NCBI RefSeq assembly: GCF_021391395.1
Contig: NZ_CP090059.1
Location: forward strand, 2,217,001 to 2,281,000
Length of the DNA stretch: 64,000 nt
Source: Sphingomonas cannabina
GTDB taxonomy: Bacteria; Pseudomonadota; Alphaproteobacteria; Sphingomonadales; Sphingomonadaceae
Direction of reading: 5' to 3'
Of this stretch, positions 39,472 through 48,082 are shown one piece after another. Positions within the stretch are counted from its first letter, which is position 1. Each line of letters starts with the position of its first letter. The translations under genes and the position numbers were made by a program. The notes beneath the pieces were generated by a model. The model made no database searches. It saw only the letters and a program-made list of their open reading frames with translations, and had not been told where the DNA came from.

Positions 39472-40076
39472 TGGACGATATCGTCAGCAAGTGCTTCGGC
39501 AAGAACGGGATCATTGTCCGGTTCTGCCCTGCGCCACAAGGGCGTGCCCGGCAGCTTGAGATCGGCCGGCTTGGGATCGCTTTCCAGGCGGACGACGCGG
39601 GTGGCGACATGCGGCGTCGGATGCACTTCGGCCAGTTCGGTAAGGAACGCGTCGGAAACGTCGTTTCCGGCGATGGTCGCGCCATCCCCCGCCGTACGCA
39701 GGCGTTCGAGTTCGCGGAGCTGAGCCGGGCCGTCGAGCGGGGCCAACTGCCAATGGCTCGCTGCCGCGGTCCCGGGCACGAGTGCGCCGCCGCGCAGGCT
39801 CACTGCATGAACGCGCCTGAACGTCTCGAAAGCGGCACGCCAGTGCTCGAGCCGGACCGCGTTGACAGGTGTCAGGCTCTCGCCTGTCCCCGGCAGGTCG
39901 GGCAGCACGGACGCGATCCCGCGCCGGGCCAGACCCCGCGCCATCGTCACGATCAGCGCGCGGGTCCTGTTGGCTTCCTCGAACAGCGGCTGGGCGAAAA
40001 CCACGACGGGGCCTTCGGCGGGGCCGAAGCGCAGCATCGCCTCCCGCCCGCCGGCCCAGTCGTAATGGCCGATCAC
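39447..40076 (-). CDS. Exosortase A system-associated hydrolase 2 (short form)
   Basis: This 209-aa alpha/beta-hydrolase-like protein has the family start FAQPLFEEANRTRALIVTMA and LPDLPGTGES. It appears shorter than the family norm. The expected nucleophile elbow is replaced by SLRGGALVPG with no clear Ser or Cys, so catalysis is doubtful. It overlaps the ACP gene by 4 bases and hydrolase 1 by 25, making a compact three-gene minus-strand arm of the XrtA locus. Confidence 0.78.
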   Translation of the reverse strand: MIGHYDWAGGREAMLRFGPAEGPVVVFAQPLFEEANRTRALIVTMARGLARRGIASVLPDLPGTGESLTPVNAVRLEHWRAAFETFRRVHAVSLRGGALVPGTAAASHWQLAPLDGPAQLRELERLRTAGDGATIAGNDVSDAFLTELAEVHPTPHVATRVVRLESDPKPADLKLPGTPLWRRAEPDNDPVLAEALADDIVHWVRNCEG

Positions 40077-40345
40077 TTGAGCGCTTTCGCCACCGCGAAG
40101 CGGGTGAGGGCGCCGAAGCTTTCCAGCGTGTCGGCGTCGATGTCTTCGTCGTCGATGATGATGCCGAGCCGATCCTCGAGCTCGGTCAGCACGCCGGCCA
40201 CCGCCATCGAATCAAGCTCGGGCAGCGCGCCGAACAGCGGCGTCGTCTCGTCGAACGCCGCCGCGCGCTCGGCGCTGATGCCGAGCACGTCGCTGAGCAC
40301 CGCGCGCACGGTTTCGATCACTTCGCTCGTGCCTTCGGGACGCAC
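40073..40345 (-). CDS. Acyl carrier protein of the exosortase A locus
   Basis: This 90-aa carrier has the phosphopantetheine attachment serine at 46 in PELDSMAVAGVLTELEDRLG. The GTG at 40345 is preceded by GGGGG with 7 bases between, and it starts just before the first conserved helix (TVRAVLSDVLGIS). It is likely loaded by the acyl-CoA ligase encoded divergently 85 bases away. The acyl group is unknown. Its stop overlaps the start of hydrolase 2 (ATGA). Confidence 0.85.
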   Translation of the reverse strand: MRPEGTSEVIETVRAVLSDVLGISAERAAAFDETTPLFGALPELDSMAVAGVLTELEDRLGIIIDDEDIDADTLESFGALTRFAVAKALK

Positions 40346-40430
40346 GTCCAGACCCCCACCAGAGAACTGGTGCGGCGTTAATTGGTGTGGTCGAGCTTGC
40401 CAAGGGCGGGGGCTGTGCGAAGAAGGGACG

Positions 40431-43241
40431 ATGGTGCCGCTCGACCCCACGCCCCGCCCGATCGACTCGCTGCCGTCGCGCGGCCGGCCCGAGGACGTGG
40501 CGCTGGAGGATCGCGCGGGCACGCTGAGCTTCGTCGAGCTGGAGCGGGCTGTGGCGGAGCTTGCCGGCTGGCTGGCGGGGCGGGGGCTCGCGCCGGGCGA
40601 GCGTATCGCGAGCTGGCTCCCCAAGACGCGCACCGCCTGTCTGCTTCCGCTGGCCGCCCCGCGTGCCGGCCTCGTGCATGTGCCGATCAACCCGGTGCTG
40701 AAGCGGGCGCAGGTGGCGCATATCCTCGCCGACAGCGGGGCCGCGCTGCTGGTGACGCAGCCGGCACGCATCGCCGCGCTCAAGCCGGACGACGCCGCCT
40801 GCCCAATCGTCGTCGAGGAGGAGCTGACCGGCGCCGATCCGCTGCCGCCGTCCTCCGCCGATCCGGACGGGCTGGCGGCGATCCTCTACACCTCGGGCTC
40901 GACCGGGCGGCCCAAGGGCGTGATGCTGAGCCATGCCAATCTCTGGCTCGGCGCGATCAGCGTGGCACATTATCTCGGGCTTTCGGCCGAGGATCGCGTG
41001 CTCGGCGTGTTGCCGCTGAGCTTCGATTATGGGCAGAACCAGCTGCTCTCGACCTGGGCGGCGGGGGCGCGAGTGGTCCCGCTCGACTATCTCACGGCGC
41101 GGGACGTGGTGAAGGCGGTCGGCCGCCATGACGCCACCACGCTCGCCGGCGTGCCGCCGCTGTGGGTGCAGCTGCTGGAGGCCGACTGGCCGGAGGAGAC
41201 GGCGGCGAAGCTCCGGCGGCTCACCAATTCCGGCGGCGCTTTGACGCCACGGCTGGTGCGGAGCCTGCGCGAACGGTTCCCGGCGGCCGATCTCTACCCG
41301 ATGTACGGGCTCACCGAGGCGTTCCGTTCGACCTATCTCGATCCCCGGCTGGTTGATGCCCATCCGGATTCGATCGGCCGCGCCATTCCGTTCGCCGAGG
41401 TGATGGTGGTGCGCCCCGACGGCGCGCGCGCTGCGCCGGGCGAGCCGGGGGAACTGGTCCATGCCGGTCCGCTGGTCGCGCAGGGCTATTGGCGCGATCC
41501 CGAGCGGACGGCGTCGCGCTTCCGGCCGGCGCCCGCATGGTCGCGTTATGGCGGCACGGCGGCATGGTCGGGCGATACGGTTGTGGAGGACGAGCAGGGG
41601 CTGCTTCGCTTCGTCGGGCGCGACGACGAGATGATCAAGTCTGCCGGCAACCGTATCAGTCCGACCGAGGTGGAGGAGGCGGTGCTCGCCGGCGGCGAGA
41701 CTGGTGAGGCGGCGGCGTTCGGCGTGCCCGACGAGCGGCTGGGCCAGGCGATCGTGGTGGTCGCGCGGGGTGACGGGATGCGGGAGGAGGAGCTGCGTGC
41801 TCGTTTGCGGCGCGATCTGCCGAGCTTCATGCAGCCGGCGCGCTATGAGTGGCGTGAGGCCTTGCCGCGTAACGCCAACGGCAAGCTCGACCGGACGGTG
41901 CTGCGAAACTCCCTCTCCCCACTGGGGAGAGGGCCGGGGAGAGGGGGCGGTGTCTCACCGAGACCAGCGCCTGCCGCACTGCCCCTCTCCCAACCCTCTC
42001 CCCGGGGGGGAGAGGGCTTTAAGCCGATAGGGCCAATTCCGCCCGAATTCGCGGGGCAGGCGCGGCTGGCGATCGGCGGGCGTGACGCCACAGAGTGGGC
42101 CGCCGACGGAACGCCGGTGTTCGTCTACGACATGGCGGTGGTCGCGAACCGGATCGCGAGGCTCCGCGCCGCGCTGCCGGCCAAGATCGACATCCATTAT
42201 GCCATAAAGGCCAATCCATTCGTTCCGTTTCTTCAGAACGTTTCTGAACTCGTCGATGGCCTCGACGTCGCCTCTTCTGGCGAGTTGACGAAGGCGCTCG
42301 CGGTCAAGCCGGCGGCGACGATCAGCTTCGCGGGGCCGGGCAAGCGGGATGAGGAATTGGACGCCGCGATCTCCGCAGGCGTCACGATCAACCTCGAATC
42401 GGAGGGCGAGGCGGAGCGGGCGCTGGCGCTTGCCGACCGCCTTGGCGTCACGCCGCGCCTGGCGGTGCGGGTGAATCCGGATTTCGAGCTGCGCGGTTCC
42501 GGCATGAAGATGGGCGGGCGGGCCTCGCCGTTCGGAATCGATGCCGTGCGCGTGCCGTCGCTGGTCCGGCGACTGGTCGGCGCGGGCGTCGACTGGCGTG
42601 GCTTCCATATCTTCGCCGGTTCGCAGTCGCTCGATGTCCAGGCGATCATCGAGACCCAGGCTGCGACGCTCGCGCTGGCGGCTCGGCTCGCCGATGATGC
42701 TGGCACCGCGCCGCCCTTGGTCAATCTGGGGGGAGGTTTCGGGATTCCCTATTTCGCCGGCGACGTCGCGCTCGACGTCGAGGCGATCGGCGCCGCGCTC
42801 GGCGAACGGCTGGCGGCGCGGCCGGCGATCCTCGGCGGCAGCCGCTTCGCCATCGAGCTCGGCCGCTGGCTGGTGGGGGAGGCGGGCGTCTATCTTACCC
42901 GCGTCGTCGATCGGAAGGAGAGCGGCGGCGAAACCTTCCTCGTCGTCGACGGCGGGCTCAATCACCAGCTCGCCGCCACCGGCAATTTCGGGACGGTGGT
43001 GCGCCGCAACTATCCGATCGCGCTCGCCCGCGACGTCATGGGGTCGGCCGCGGAGACCGTCTCGATCGTCGGGCCGCTCTGTACGCCGCTCGACCGACTC
43101 GCCGACCGCATCGCTTTCCCAAGGGCGGAACCGGGCGATCTGGTCGCGGTCTTCCTTGCCGGGGCCTATGGCGCCACGGCCAGTCCCGCCGCCTTCCTCG
43201 GCCATCCGCCGGCGCGGGAAGTGATCGGCGGCCAAGCCTAA
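40431..43241 (+). CDS. Fused XrtA-associated acyl-CoA ligase and PLP-dependent decarboxylase, joined by a translated palindromic repeat
   Basis: One uninterrupted 936-codon frame covers two proteins that are normally separate genes in exosortase A loci. Residues 1 to about 493 form an AMP-dependent acyl ligase (LYTSGSTGRPKGVMLSHAN; MYGLTEAFRSTYLDPR; LPRNANGKLDRTVL). Residues about 530-936 form a fold-III PLP decarboxylase (VFVYDMAVVANRIARLRAAL; PLP lysine 593 in HYAIKANPF; GSGMKMGGRASPFG; ELGRWLVGEAGVYLTRVVD). The linker (about 494-529, rich in Pro, Gly, Arg) is the translation of the palindromic repeat at 41911-42017. The ligase stop and decarboxylase start are both missing. The family start Met before KPIGPIPPEF is now Phe. 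No ATG, GTG or TTG exists in frame between the repeat and the first decarboxylase strand. The gene is therefore probably translated as one chain. Confidence 0.85.
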   Translation: MVPLDPTPRPIDSLPSRGRPEDVALEDRAGTLSFVELERAVAELAGWLAGRGLAPGERIASWLPKTRTACLLPLAAPRAGLVHVPINPVLKRAQVAHILADSGAALLVTQPARIAALKPDDAACPIVVEEELTGADPLPPSSADPDGLAAILYTSGSTGRPKGVMLSHANLWLGAISVAHYLGLSAEDRVLGVLPLSFDYGQNQLLSTWAAGARVVPLDYLTARDVVKAVGRHDATTLAGVPPLWVQLLEADWPEETAAKLRRLTNSGGALTPRLVRSLRERFPAADLYPMYGLTEAFRSTYLDPRLVDAHPDSIGRAIPFAEVMVVRPDGARAAPGEPGELVHAGPLVAQGYWRDPERTASRFRPAPAWSRYGGTAAWSGDTVVEDEQGLLRFVGRDDEMIKSAGNRISPTEVEEAVLAGGETGEAAAFGVPDERLGQAIVVVARGDGMREEELRARLRRDLPSFMQPARYEWREALPRNANGKLDRTVLRNSLSPLGRGPGRGGGVSPRPAPAALPLSQPSPRGGEGFKPIGPIPPEFAGQARLAIGGRDATEWAADGTPVFVYDMAVVANRIARLRAALPAKIDIHYAIKANPFVPFLQNVSELVDGLDVASSGELTKALAVKPAATISFAGPGKRDEELDAAISAGVTINLESEGEAERALALADRLGVTPRLAVRVNPDFELRGSGMKMGGRASPFGIDAVRVPSLVRRLVGAGVDWRGFHIFAGSQSLDVQAIIETQAATLALAARLADDAGTAPPLVNLGGGFGIPYFAGDVALDVEAIGAALGERLAARPAILGGSRFAIELGRWLVGEAGVYLTRVVDRKESGGETFLVVDGGLNHQLAATGNFGTVVRRNYPIALARDVMGSAAETVSIVGPLCTPLDRLADRIAFPRAEPGDLVAVFLAGAYGATASPAAFLGHPPAREVIGGQA
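41911..42017. repeat. Palindromic repeat (family D) inside the fused ligase-decarboxylase frame
   Basis: Left arm CCCTCTCCCCACTGGGGAGA (and on to GGGCCGGGGAGAGGGGG) pairs with the right arm CCCTCTCCCAACCCTCTCCC followed by GGGGGAGAGGG. The design and base composition match the intergenic repeats elsewhere in the window, and a half-size relative is at 61556-61576. Here the repeat keeps the reading frame open and replaces a gene boundary. Confidence 0.85.
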
Positions 43242-43342
43242 CGCTATCTTTACCTCCTCGCCCGCATAGCAGCCCGCAATCTGCGTGAGGTGCAGGTGCG
43301 AGACGTCGCACCGGCCGCCCCCCGCGCCAAAAGGGTGATGCG

Positions 43343-43987
43343 ATGCGTCTTGGTGCCAAGTCCCGGAAATTGCTGGGCGTGATGATCGTGCCGCTGGCGG
43401 CGTCGGGCTGCGCGGGCGGCGGTGCCCACCCGCAGCTTCCCTCCGCCCAGTTCGTCGCCAAGCAGGAGGGGCCGGGCGAGGAGTATGTCATCGGGCCGAT
43501 GGACCAGCTCCAGGTGTTCGTCTGGCGCAATCCGGAGCTGAGCGCGAAGGTGCAGGTGCGCCCCGACGGCCGCATCACCACGCCGCTGATCAGCGACATG
43601 CCCGCGGTCGGCAAGACCCCGGCGATGCTGGCCGACGACCTCAAGATCGCGCTCGGCGAATATATCAAGGACCCGATCGTCTCGGTGATCGTCGAGAATT
43701 TCTCGGGCACCTACAGCCAGCAGATCCGCGTGGTCGGCGCGGCCGAGAAACCGGCGTCGATCCCCTACCGCGCCAACATGACCCTGCTCGACGCGATGAT
43801 CGCGGTCGGGGGGCTCAGCGAGTTCGCCAACGGCAACGGCGCACGGCTGGTGCGGTTCGACCGCAACACCGGCAAGCAGACCGAATACAACGTCAAGCTC
43901 AAGAACCTGCTGAGGAACGGTGACGTCAAGGCGAACGTCCGGCTGGAGCCGGGCGATGTCGTCATCATCCCGGAAAGCATGTTCTAA
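43343..43987 (+). CDS. Polysaccharide export lipoprotein (Wza-like, XrtA system)
   Basis: This 214-aa periplasmic/outer-membrane export protein has a lipoprotein signal (VPLAASGCAGG) and the Poly_export domain YVIGPMDQLQVFVWRNPELS, followed by SLBB-type segments (IRVVGAAEKPASIPYRANMT; GDVVIIPESMF). It should form the exit channel for the exopolysaccharide with the chain-length protein encoded next. The ATG follows an AAAAGGG ribosome site. A 101-base gap separates it from the fused ligase-decarboxylase gene and could hold an internal promoter. The gene is shorter than classic Wza, as usual for XrtA loci. Confidence 0.92.
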   Translation: MRLGAKSRKLLGVMIVPLAASGCAGGGAHPQLPSAQFVAKQEGPGEEYVIGPMDQLQVFVWRNPELSAKVQVRPDGRITTPLISDMPAVGKTPAMLADDLKIALGEYIKDPIVSVIVENFSGTYSQQIRVVGAAEKPASIPYRANMTLLDAMIAVGGLSEFANGNGARLVRFDRNTGKQTEYNVKLKNLLRNGDVKANVRLEPGDVVIIPESMF

Positions 43988-43990
43988 GCC

Positions 43991-45523
43991 GTGGGCGGGC
44001 TCTACGAAGAATTCCGCGCGGCGCTCCACGCGGTCTGGATCCGGCGCTGGATCGCGCTGGCGGTGGCCTGGACATTGTGCCTCATGGGCTGGCTGGTGGT
44101 CTCGCAGATCCCCAACCAGTATGAATCGCGGGCGCGCGTGTCGGTGCAGCTGCGCCAGGTGCTGCCGACGCAGAATTCGGCCGAGCAGGCCAAGGACATC
44201 GACCGCCTCCGCCAGACGCTGACCAGCGCGGTCAACCTCGAGAAGGTCGTGCGCGGCACCGACATCGGCAACACCGTCGCCAACGACCGCGACATGGCCG
44301 ACCGCATCGGCTGGCTGCAGAAGGCGATCAAGATCACCTCGACGCAGGACAATCTGTTCGAGCTGTCTGCGACGATCGGCAGCGGCGGCGCCTCCGACGC
44401 GGCCAACGCCAAGCTGGCGCGCGCGGTGGTGCAGAAACTGATCGACATCTTCGTCGAGGACAATCTCGCCAACAACCGCGACGAGACCAGCCAGTCGCTG
44501 CAGTTCCTCGACCAGCAGCTCCAGCAGCGCCAGCGCCAGCTCCAGGAGGCGGAGGCCAAGCGCGCCGACTTCCAGGCGAAGTTCCTGGGCTCGCTGCCCG
44601 GCACCGGATCGCTCGACGAGCGCATCGCCGCCGCGCGCAGCCAGCTTGCGCAGATCGAGGGTGACCTGGCGGCCGCGCAGTCGAGCCTGGCGGCGGTCAA
44701 CGGGCAGATGACCGGCACCTCGGCCACGGTGGCAGGTCCCGGCGGTGCGGCGACGGCGGGACCGGCGCGGGCGCGGGTCGCGGCGATCCAGGGCCAGCTC
44801 GCCGAGGCGCGGGGCCGCGGCTGGACCGACAGCCATCCGGACGTGATCGCGCTCAAGAACCAGCTTGCGGTCGCCCAGGCGGCGGCGAAGAACGAGCCGC
44901 TGAGCGCGGGCGGGGCAGGGGCGTCGCAGAACCCGCTCTATTTGTCGCTCAGGTCGATGCAGGCGGACAAGGCGGCGCAGGTCGCCGCGCTCCAGCAGCG
45001 CAAGGCGCAGATCATGGGCGATCTCTCCACCTTCGAGGCGAAGATGGGGCAGCAACCCGGCGTCGCCAGCGAGCAGGGGGCGATCGACCGCGATTACCAG
45101 GTGCTGAAGGACCAGTACGCCAAGCTGCTCGCCGACCGCGAGCAGGTGAAGCTGCAGAGCCAGATCCAGACGCAGACCGACGCGATCAAGTTCAGCGTGA
45201 TCGATCCGCCGACCAGCCCGCGTGCGCCGAGCGCGCCCAATCGGCCGCTGTTCATCACCGCGGTGCTGATCGCGGGCCTGTGCGGCGGCGTCGGTGCCGC
45301 CTTCGCGCTCGGTCAGCTCCAGCCGACCTATTCGACCGCGAGCCGGCTGGAGCGCGCGAGCGGGCTGCCGGTGATCGGCTCGATCGGCGAGGTGGTGACC
45401 GAGGCACAGCGGGCACTGCGCGCCAGGCGGCTGAAGCTGTTCGCGGGAGGCGTCGGCGCGCTCGGCGCGGCTTGGGTGCTGCTGGTCGGTCTCGAATTCT
45501 TCCAGCGGGGGATGGTCGCCTGA
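43991..45523 (+). CDS. XrtA-associated polysaccharide chain-length determinant (Wzz-like)
   Basis: This 510-aa inner-membrane protein sets polymer length. The first membrane helix is at about 18-37 (IALAVAWTLCLMGWLVVSQI). A long periplasmic coiled region rich in Q and A follows (FLDQQLQQRQRQLQEAEAKR), then a second helix (PLFITAVLIAGLCGGVGAAF) preceded by the proline-rich IDPPTSPRAPSAPNRP motif of Wzz proteins. A third C-terminal helix is present. The GTG start lies 3 bases after the export gene. The stop overlaps the next ATG by one base, indicating coupled translation. Confidence 0.9.
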   Translation: MGGLYEEFRAALHAVWIRRWIALAVAWTLCLMGWLVVSQIPNQYESRARVSVQLRQVLPTQNSAEQAKDIDRLRQTLTSAVNLEKVVRGTDIGNTVANDRDMADRIGWLQKAIKITSTQDNLFELSATIGSGGASDAANAKLARAVVQKLIDIFVEDNLANNRDETSQSLQFLDQQLQQRQRQLQEAEAKRADFQAKFLGSLPGTGSLDERIAAARSQLAQIEGDLAAAQSSLAAVNGQMTGTSATVAGPGGAATAGPARARVAAIQGQLAEARGRGWTDSHPDVIALKNQLAVAQAAAKNEPLSAGGAGASQNPLYLSLRSMQADKAAQVAALQQRKAQIMGDLSTFEAKMGQQPGVASEQGAIDRDYQVLKDQYAKLLADREQVKLQSQIQTQTDAIKFSVIDPPTSPRAPSAPNRPLFITAVLIAGLCGGVGAAFALGQLQPTYSTASRLERASGLPVIGSIGEVVTEAQRALRARRLKLFAGGVGALGAAWVLLVGLEFFQRGMVA

Positions 45524-46440
45524 TGAATGACGCCACGCCTCGTCGTCTGTCGGGGTCGCTGCTCGAACGGGCGGCGGCGATCTACGATCTCATGCCGGCC
45601 GCGATTCCTGCTATCGGCGAGCCGCAGCCGGCCGCCGTGCCGGTGCCCGATCCCGAACCGGTGATCCGTACCGGCTTTGCCGCGGAGGGGCCGGTCGTGC
45701 GCCGCGTCGCCTCGATCGACCGCGAAGTGCTTGCCGCGGGCGGGATGCTGGTGCCGGGCGCGTCGGTGACGGCGCTTGCCGAGGAATTCCGGCTGGTGAA
45801 GCGCCATCTGCTGCTCACCGCGCGCCAGATCGCCGGCAGCGACGCGCAGAAGTCGCGCACGATCCTGGTCTGCTCGGCGCGGCCCGACGACGGCAAGACC
45901 TTCTGCGCGGTCAACCTCGCGCTGTCGCTGGCGGCGGAGAAGGATCTCGAGGTCGTGCTGGCCGACGCCGACTTCGCCAAGCCGGGCATCCTGAACCGGC
46001 TCGGCATCGATGCGGCCGGCCCCGGACTGCTCGATGCGCTTGCCGACGCGGAGCTCGACGTCGAGGAGTGCATCATCGACACCGACGTGCCGCGCCTGTC
46101 GGTGCTGCCCGCCGGCGCGCGGACGAACAGCGACACCGAGCTGCTCGCCAGCGCCCATGCGCGGGTGGTGCTGGAGCGGCTCGCCTCGGCCAGTCCGCGC
46201 CGTATCGTGATCTTCGATTCGCCGCCGGCGCTGTCCGCCTCGTCGGCGTCGGTGCTCGCCGGCCATGTCGGGCAGGTGATGCTGGTCGTCCGCGCCGACC
46301 GTACCGGCGAGAGCGAGCTGCGCGACGCGGTAGCGCTGCTCGACGGGTGCGAGCATCTCCAGCTCGTCATCAACTCGGTCGCCTTCCAGCCGGGCGGGCG
46401 CCGTTTCGGCGGCTATTACGGGCAGGAGAGCGCGGCGTGA
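45523..46440 (+). CDS. XrtA-associated tyrosine-autokinase-like ATPase
   Basis: This 305-aa cytosolic P-loop protein of the BY-kinase/MinD group partners with the Wzz-like protein. The Walker A region reads CSARPDDGKTFCAVNLALSL, so the usual glycines before GKT are replaced by RPDD. The Walker A' motif is VVLADADFAKPGI and Walker B is IVIFDSPPAL. The C-terminus has tyrosines (GGYYGQESAA), the expected autophosphorylation tail, although short. Its ATG overlaps the Wzz-like stop by one base, and its stop overlaps the next GTG by 4. Confidence 0.88.
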   Translation: MNDATPRRLSGSLLERAAAIYDLMPAAIPAIGEPQPAAVPVPDPEPVIRTGFAAEGPVVRRVASIDREVLAAGGMLVPGASVTALAEEFRLVKRHLLLTARQIAGSDAQKSRTILVCSARPDDGKTFCAVNLALSLAAEKDLEVVLADADFAKPGILNRLGIDAAGPGLLDALADAELDVEECIIDTDVPRLSVLPAGARTNSDTELLASAHARVVLERLASASPRRIVIFDSPPALSASSASVLAGHVGQVMLVVRADRTGESELRDAVALLDGCEHLQLVINSVAFQPGGRRFGGYYGQESAA

Positions 46441-48047
46441 TCCGTTCAGCTCTCCCGGCAGCATTGGCGGCCGCGCTGATTGCCGCCCCGGCGGGGGCCC
46501 AGCAGCAGCGTGACGTCACGCCCTATATCGAGGTCGGGCAGGTGCTGACCGCCGATCTCCAGTCGGGCGACGTGCTCACCTACAGCAGCATCGCGGCCGG
46601 CGTGGACGCGTCGATCCAGACGCGGCGCGTCGAGGTGCAGCTCAGCTACAAGTACGAGCATCGCATCGCCTGGGACAAGGATCTCGCCGACGAGAACGTC
46701 CATTCCGGCCTCGCCCGTGCGGCGGTGCAAGTGGCGCGCGGCGTGACGCTGGAGGGCGGGGCGCTCGCCGCCCGGGCGCGGTCGGACATCCGCGGCGATG
46801 CGCCGGGCAATCTCGCCGGCAATGTCCGCAACGTCAGCCAGGTCTATTCGGCCTATGCCGGCCCGACCGTCGCGACCAAGGCCGGCGATGTCGACATCAA
46901 TGCCGCCTATCGCTTTGGCTACACCAAGGTCGAGGCGCCGAGCCTGCCGGCGGTGATCCCCGGCCAGCCCGCGCTGGACAATTACGACGACGCGACCAAC
47001 CATCTCGCCACCGTCAGTGCCGGGGTGCGCGCGGGCGCGGTGCTGCCGGTGGGGCTCAGCGTCTCGGGCGCCTGGGCGCGCGAGGACGTGAGCCAGCTCG
47101 ACCAGCGTTACGACGGCAAGTACGCGCGCGGCGACATCGTGGTGCCGGTGACGAACGAGCTCGCCGCGGTCGCCGGTGCCGGCTACGAGAAGATCGAGAT
47201 CAGCCAGCGCGATCCGCTGGTCGATCCTGCGACGGGCCGGCCGGTGCAGGACAACAACGGCCGCTTCGTCACCGATCCCGCCTCGCCGCGGCGGATCGCC
47301 TATGACACCGACGGGCTGTTCTGGGATGCGGGGGTCGTCTGGCGGCCGAGCCGCCGGACCATGCTGGAGGCGCGGGTCGGCCGCCGCTACGGCACGATGA
47401 GCTACACCGGCTCCTTCTCGCATCAGATCAGCGCGACCAGCGGCGTCCAGGTCGGCGTCTACGACAGCGTCCAGAGCTTCGGCCGGGGGCTCGGCCGGGC
47501 GCTGGCGGACCTGCCGACCAGCTTCGACACCGGCTCCGACCCGTTCGGCAGCCAGTTCAACCGCTGCGTGTTCGGGCGGCAGGGCAGCAATGCCGGTGGC
47601 TGCCTCAACCCGCTGCTCGGATCGGTCACCACCGCCAACTTCCGCTCGCGCGGGGTGGTCGCGGTCTATTCGCGCAACTTCGGCCGCAACCGCTTCGGCG
47701 TGGGGCTCGGCTACGACAACCGCCGTTACCTGCTGCCGCCGGGGATCATTCCGGGCGTGTCGCTCGACGGCGTGACCGACGAGACCTGGTATGCGCAGGT
47801 TTCCGCGGGACGGCAGCTCAGCCGGCGCTCGTCGATCGATGTCGATGGGTATTTCAACTATTTCGACAGCGGCCTGGCCGGCGCGCCCGACGTGTGGGGC
47901 GGCGGGGCGACCGCCAGCTACAACTACAGCTTCGGCCATCTGAGCGCGATCGCGTCGCTCGGCCTCTACGCGTTCGACCAGGACATCCCCGGCACCGACA
48001 CCGACCTCTCGGCGCAGGCCATGCTGGGGATGCGCTACTCATTCTGA
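46437..48047 (+). CDS. XrtA/PEP-CTERM-associated outer-membrane beta-barrel protein
   Basis: The 536-aa secreted protein has a signal peptide (LPAALAAALIAAPAGAQQQ) and a long series of alternating strands ending in FSF-type closing strand MLGMRYSF, as in outer-membrane barrels. Blocks VTPYIEVGQVLTADL and VEVQLSYKYEHRIAWD match the beta-barrel protein regularly present in XrtA loci. It probably works with the export lipoprotein in polymer secretion. The GTG start overlaps the kinase gene by 4 bases. A longer open frame upstream runs antiparallel to the evidence and is rejected. Confidence 0.85.
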   Translation: MIRSALPAALAAALIAAPAGAQQQRDVTPYIEVGQVLTADLQSGDVLTYSSIAAGVDASIQTRRVEVQLSYKYEHRIAWDKDLADENVHSGLARAAVQVARGVTLEGGALAARARSDIRGDAPGNLAGNVRNVSQVYSAYAGPTVATKAGDVDINAAYRFGYTKVEAPSLPAVIPGQPALDNYDDATNHLATVSAGVRAGAVLPVGLSVSGAWAREDVSQLDQRYDGKYARGDIVVPVTNELAAVAGAGYEKIEISQRDPLVDPATGRPVQDNNGRFVTDPASPRRIAYDTDGLFWDAGVVWRPSRRTMLEARVGRRYGTMSYTGSFSHQISATSGVQVGVYDSVQSFGRGLGRALADLPTSFDTGSDPFGSQFNRCVFGRQGSNAGGCLNPLLGSVTTANFRSRGVVAVYSRNFGRNRFGVGLGYDNRRYLLPPGIIPGVSLDGVTDETWYAQVSAGRQLSRRSSIDVDGYFNYFDSGLAGAPDVWGGGATASYNYSFGHLSAIASLGLYAFDQDIPGTDTDLSAQAMLGMRYSF

Positions 48048-48082
48048 CGGGATCGGGGCCGCGGCCCCGCGGAGCGTGAACG

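Noticed and set aside
41911..42017. Frameshift or stop separating ligase and decarboxylase.
   Set aside because: I followed the frame codon by codon across the repeat and found no stop and no separate start, so the fusion reading stands unless the sequence has an error.
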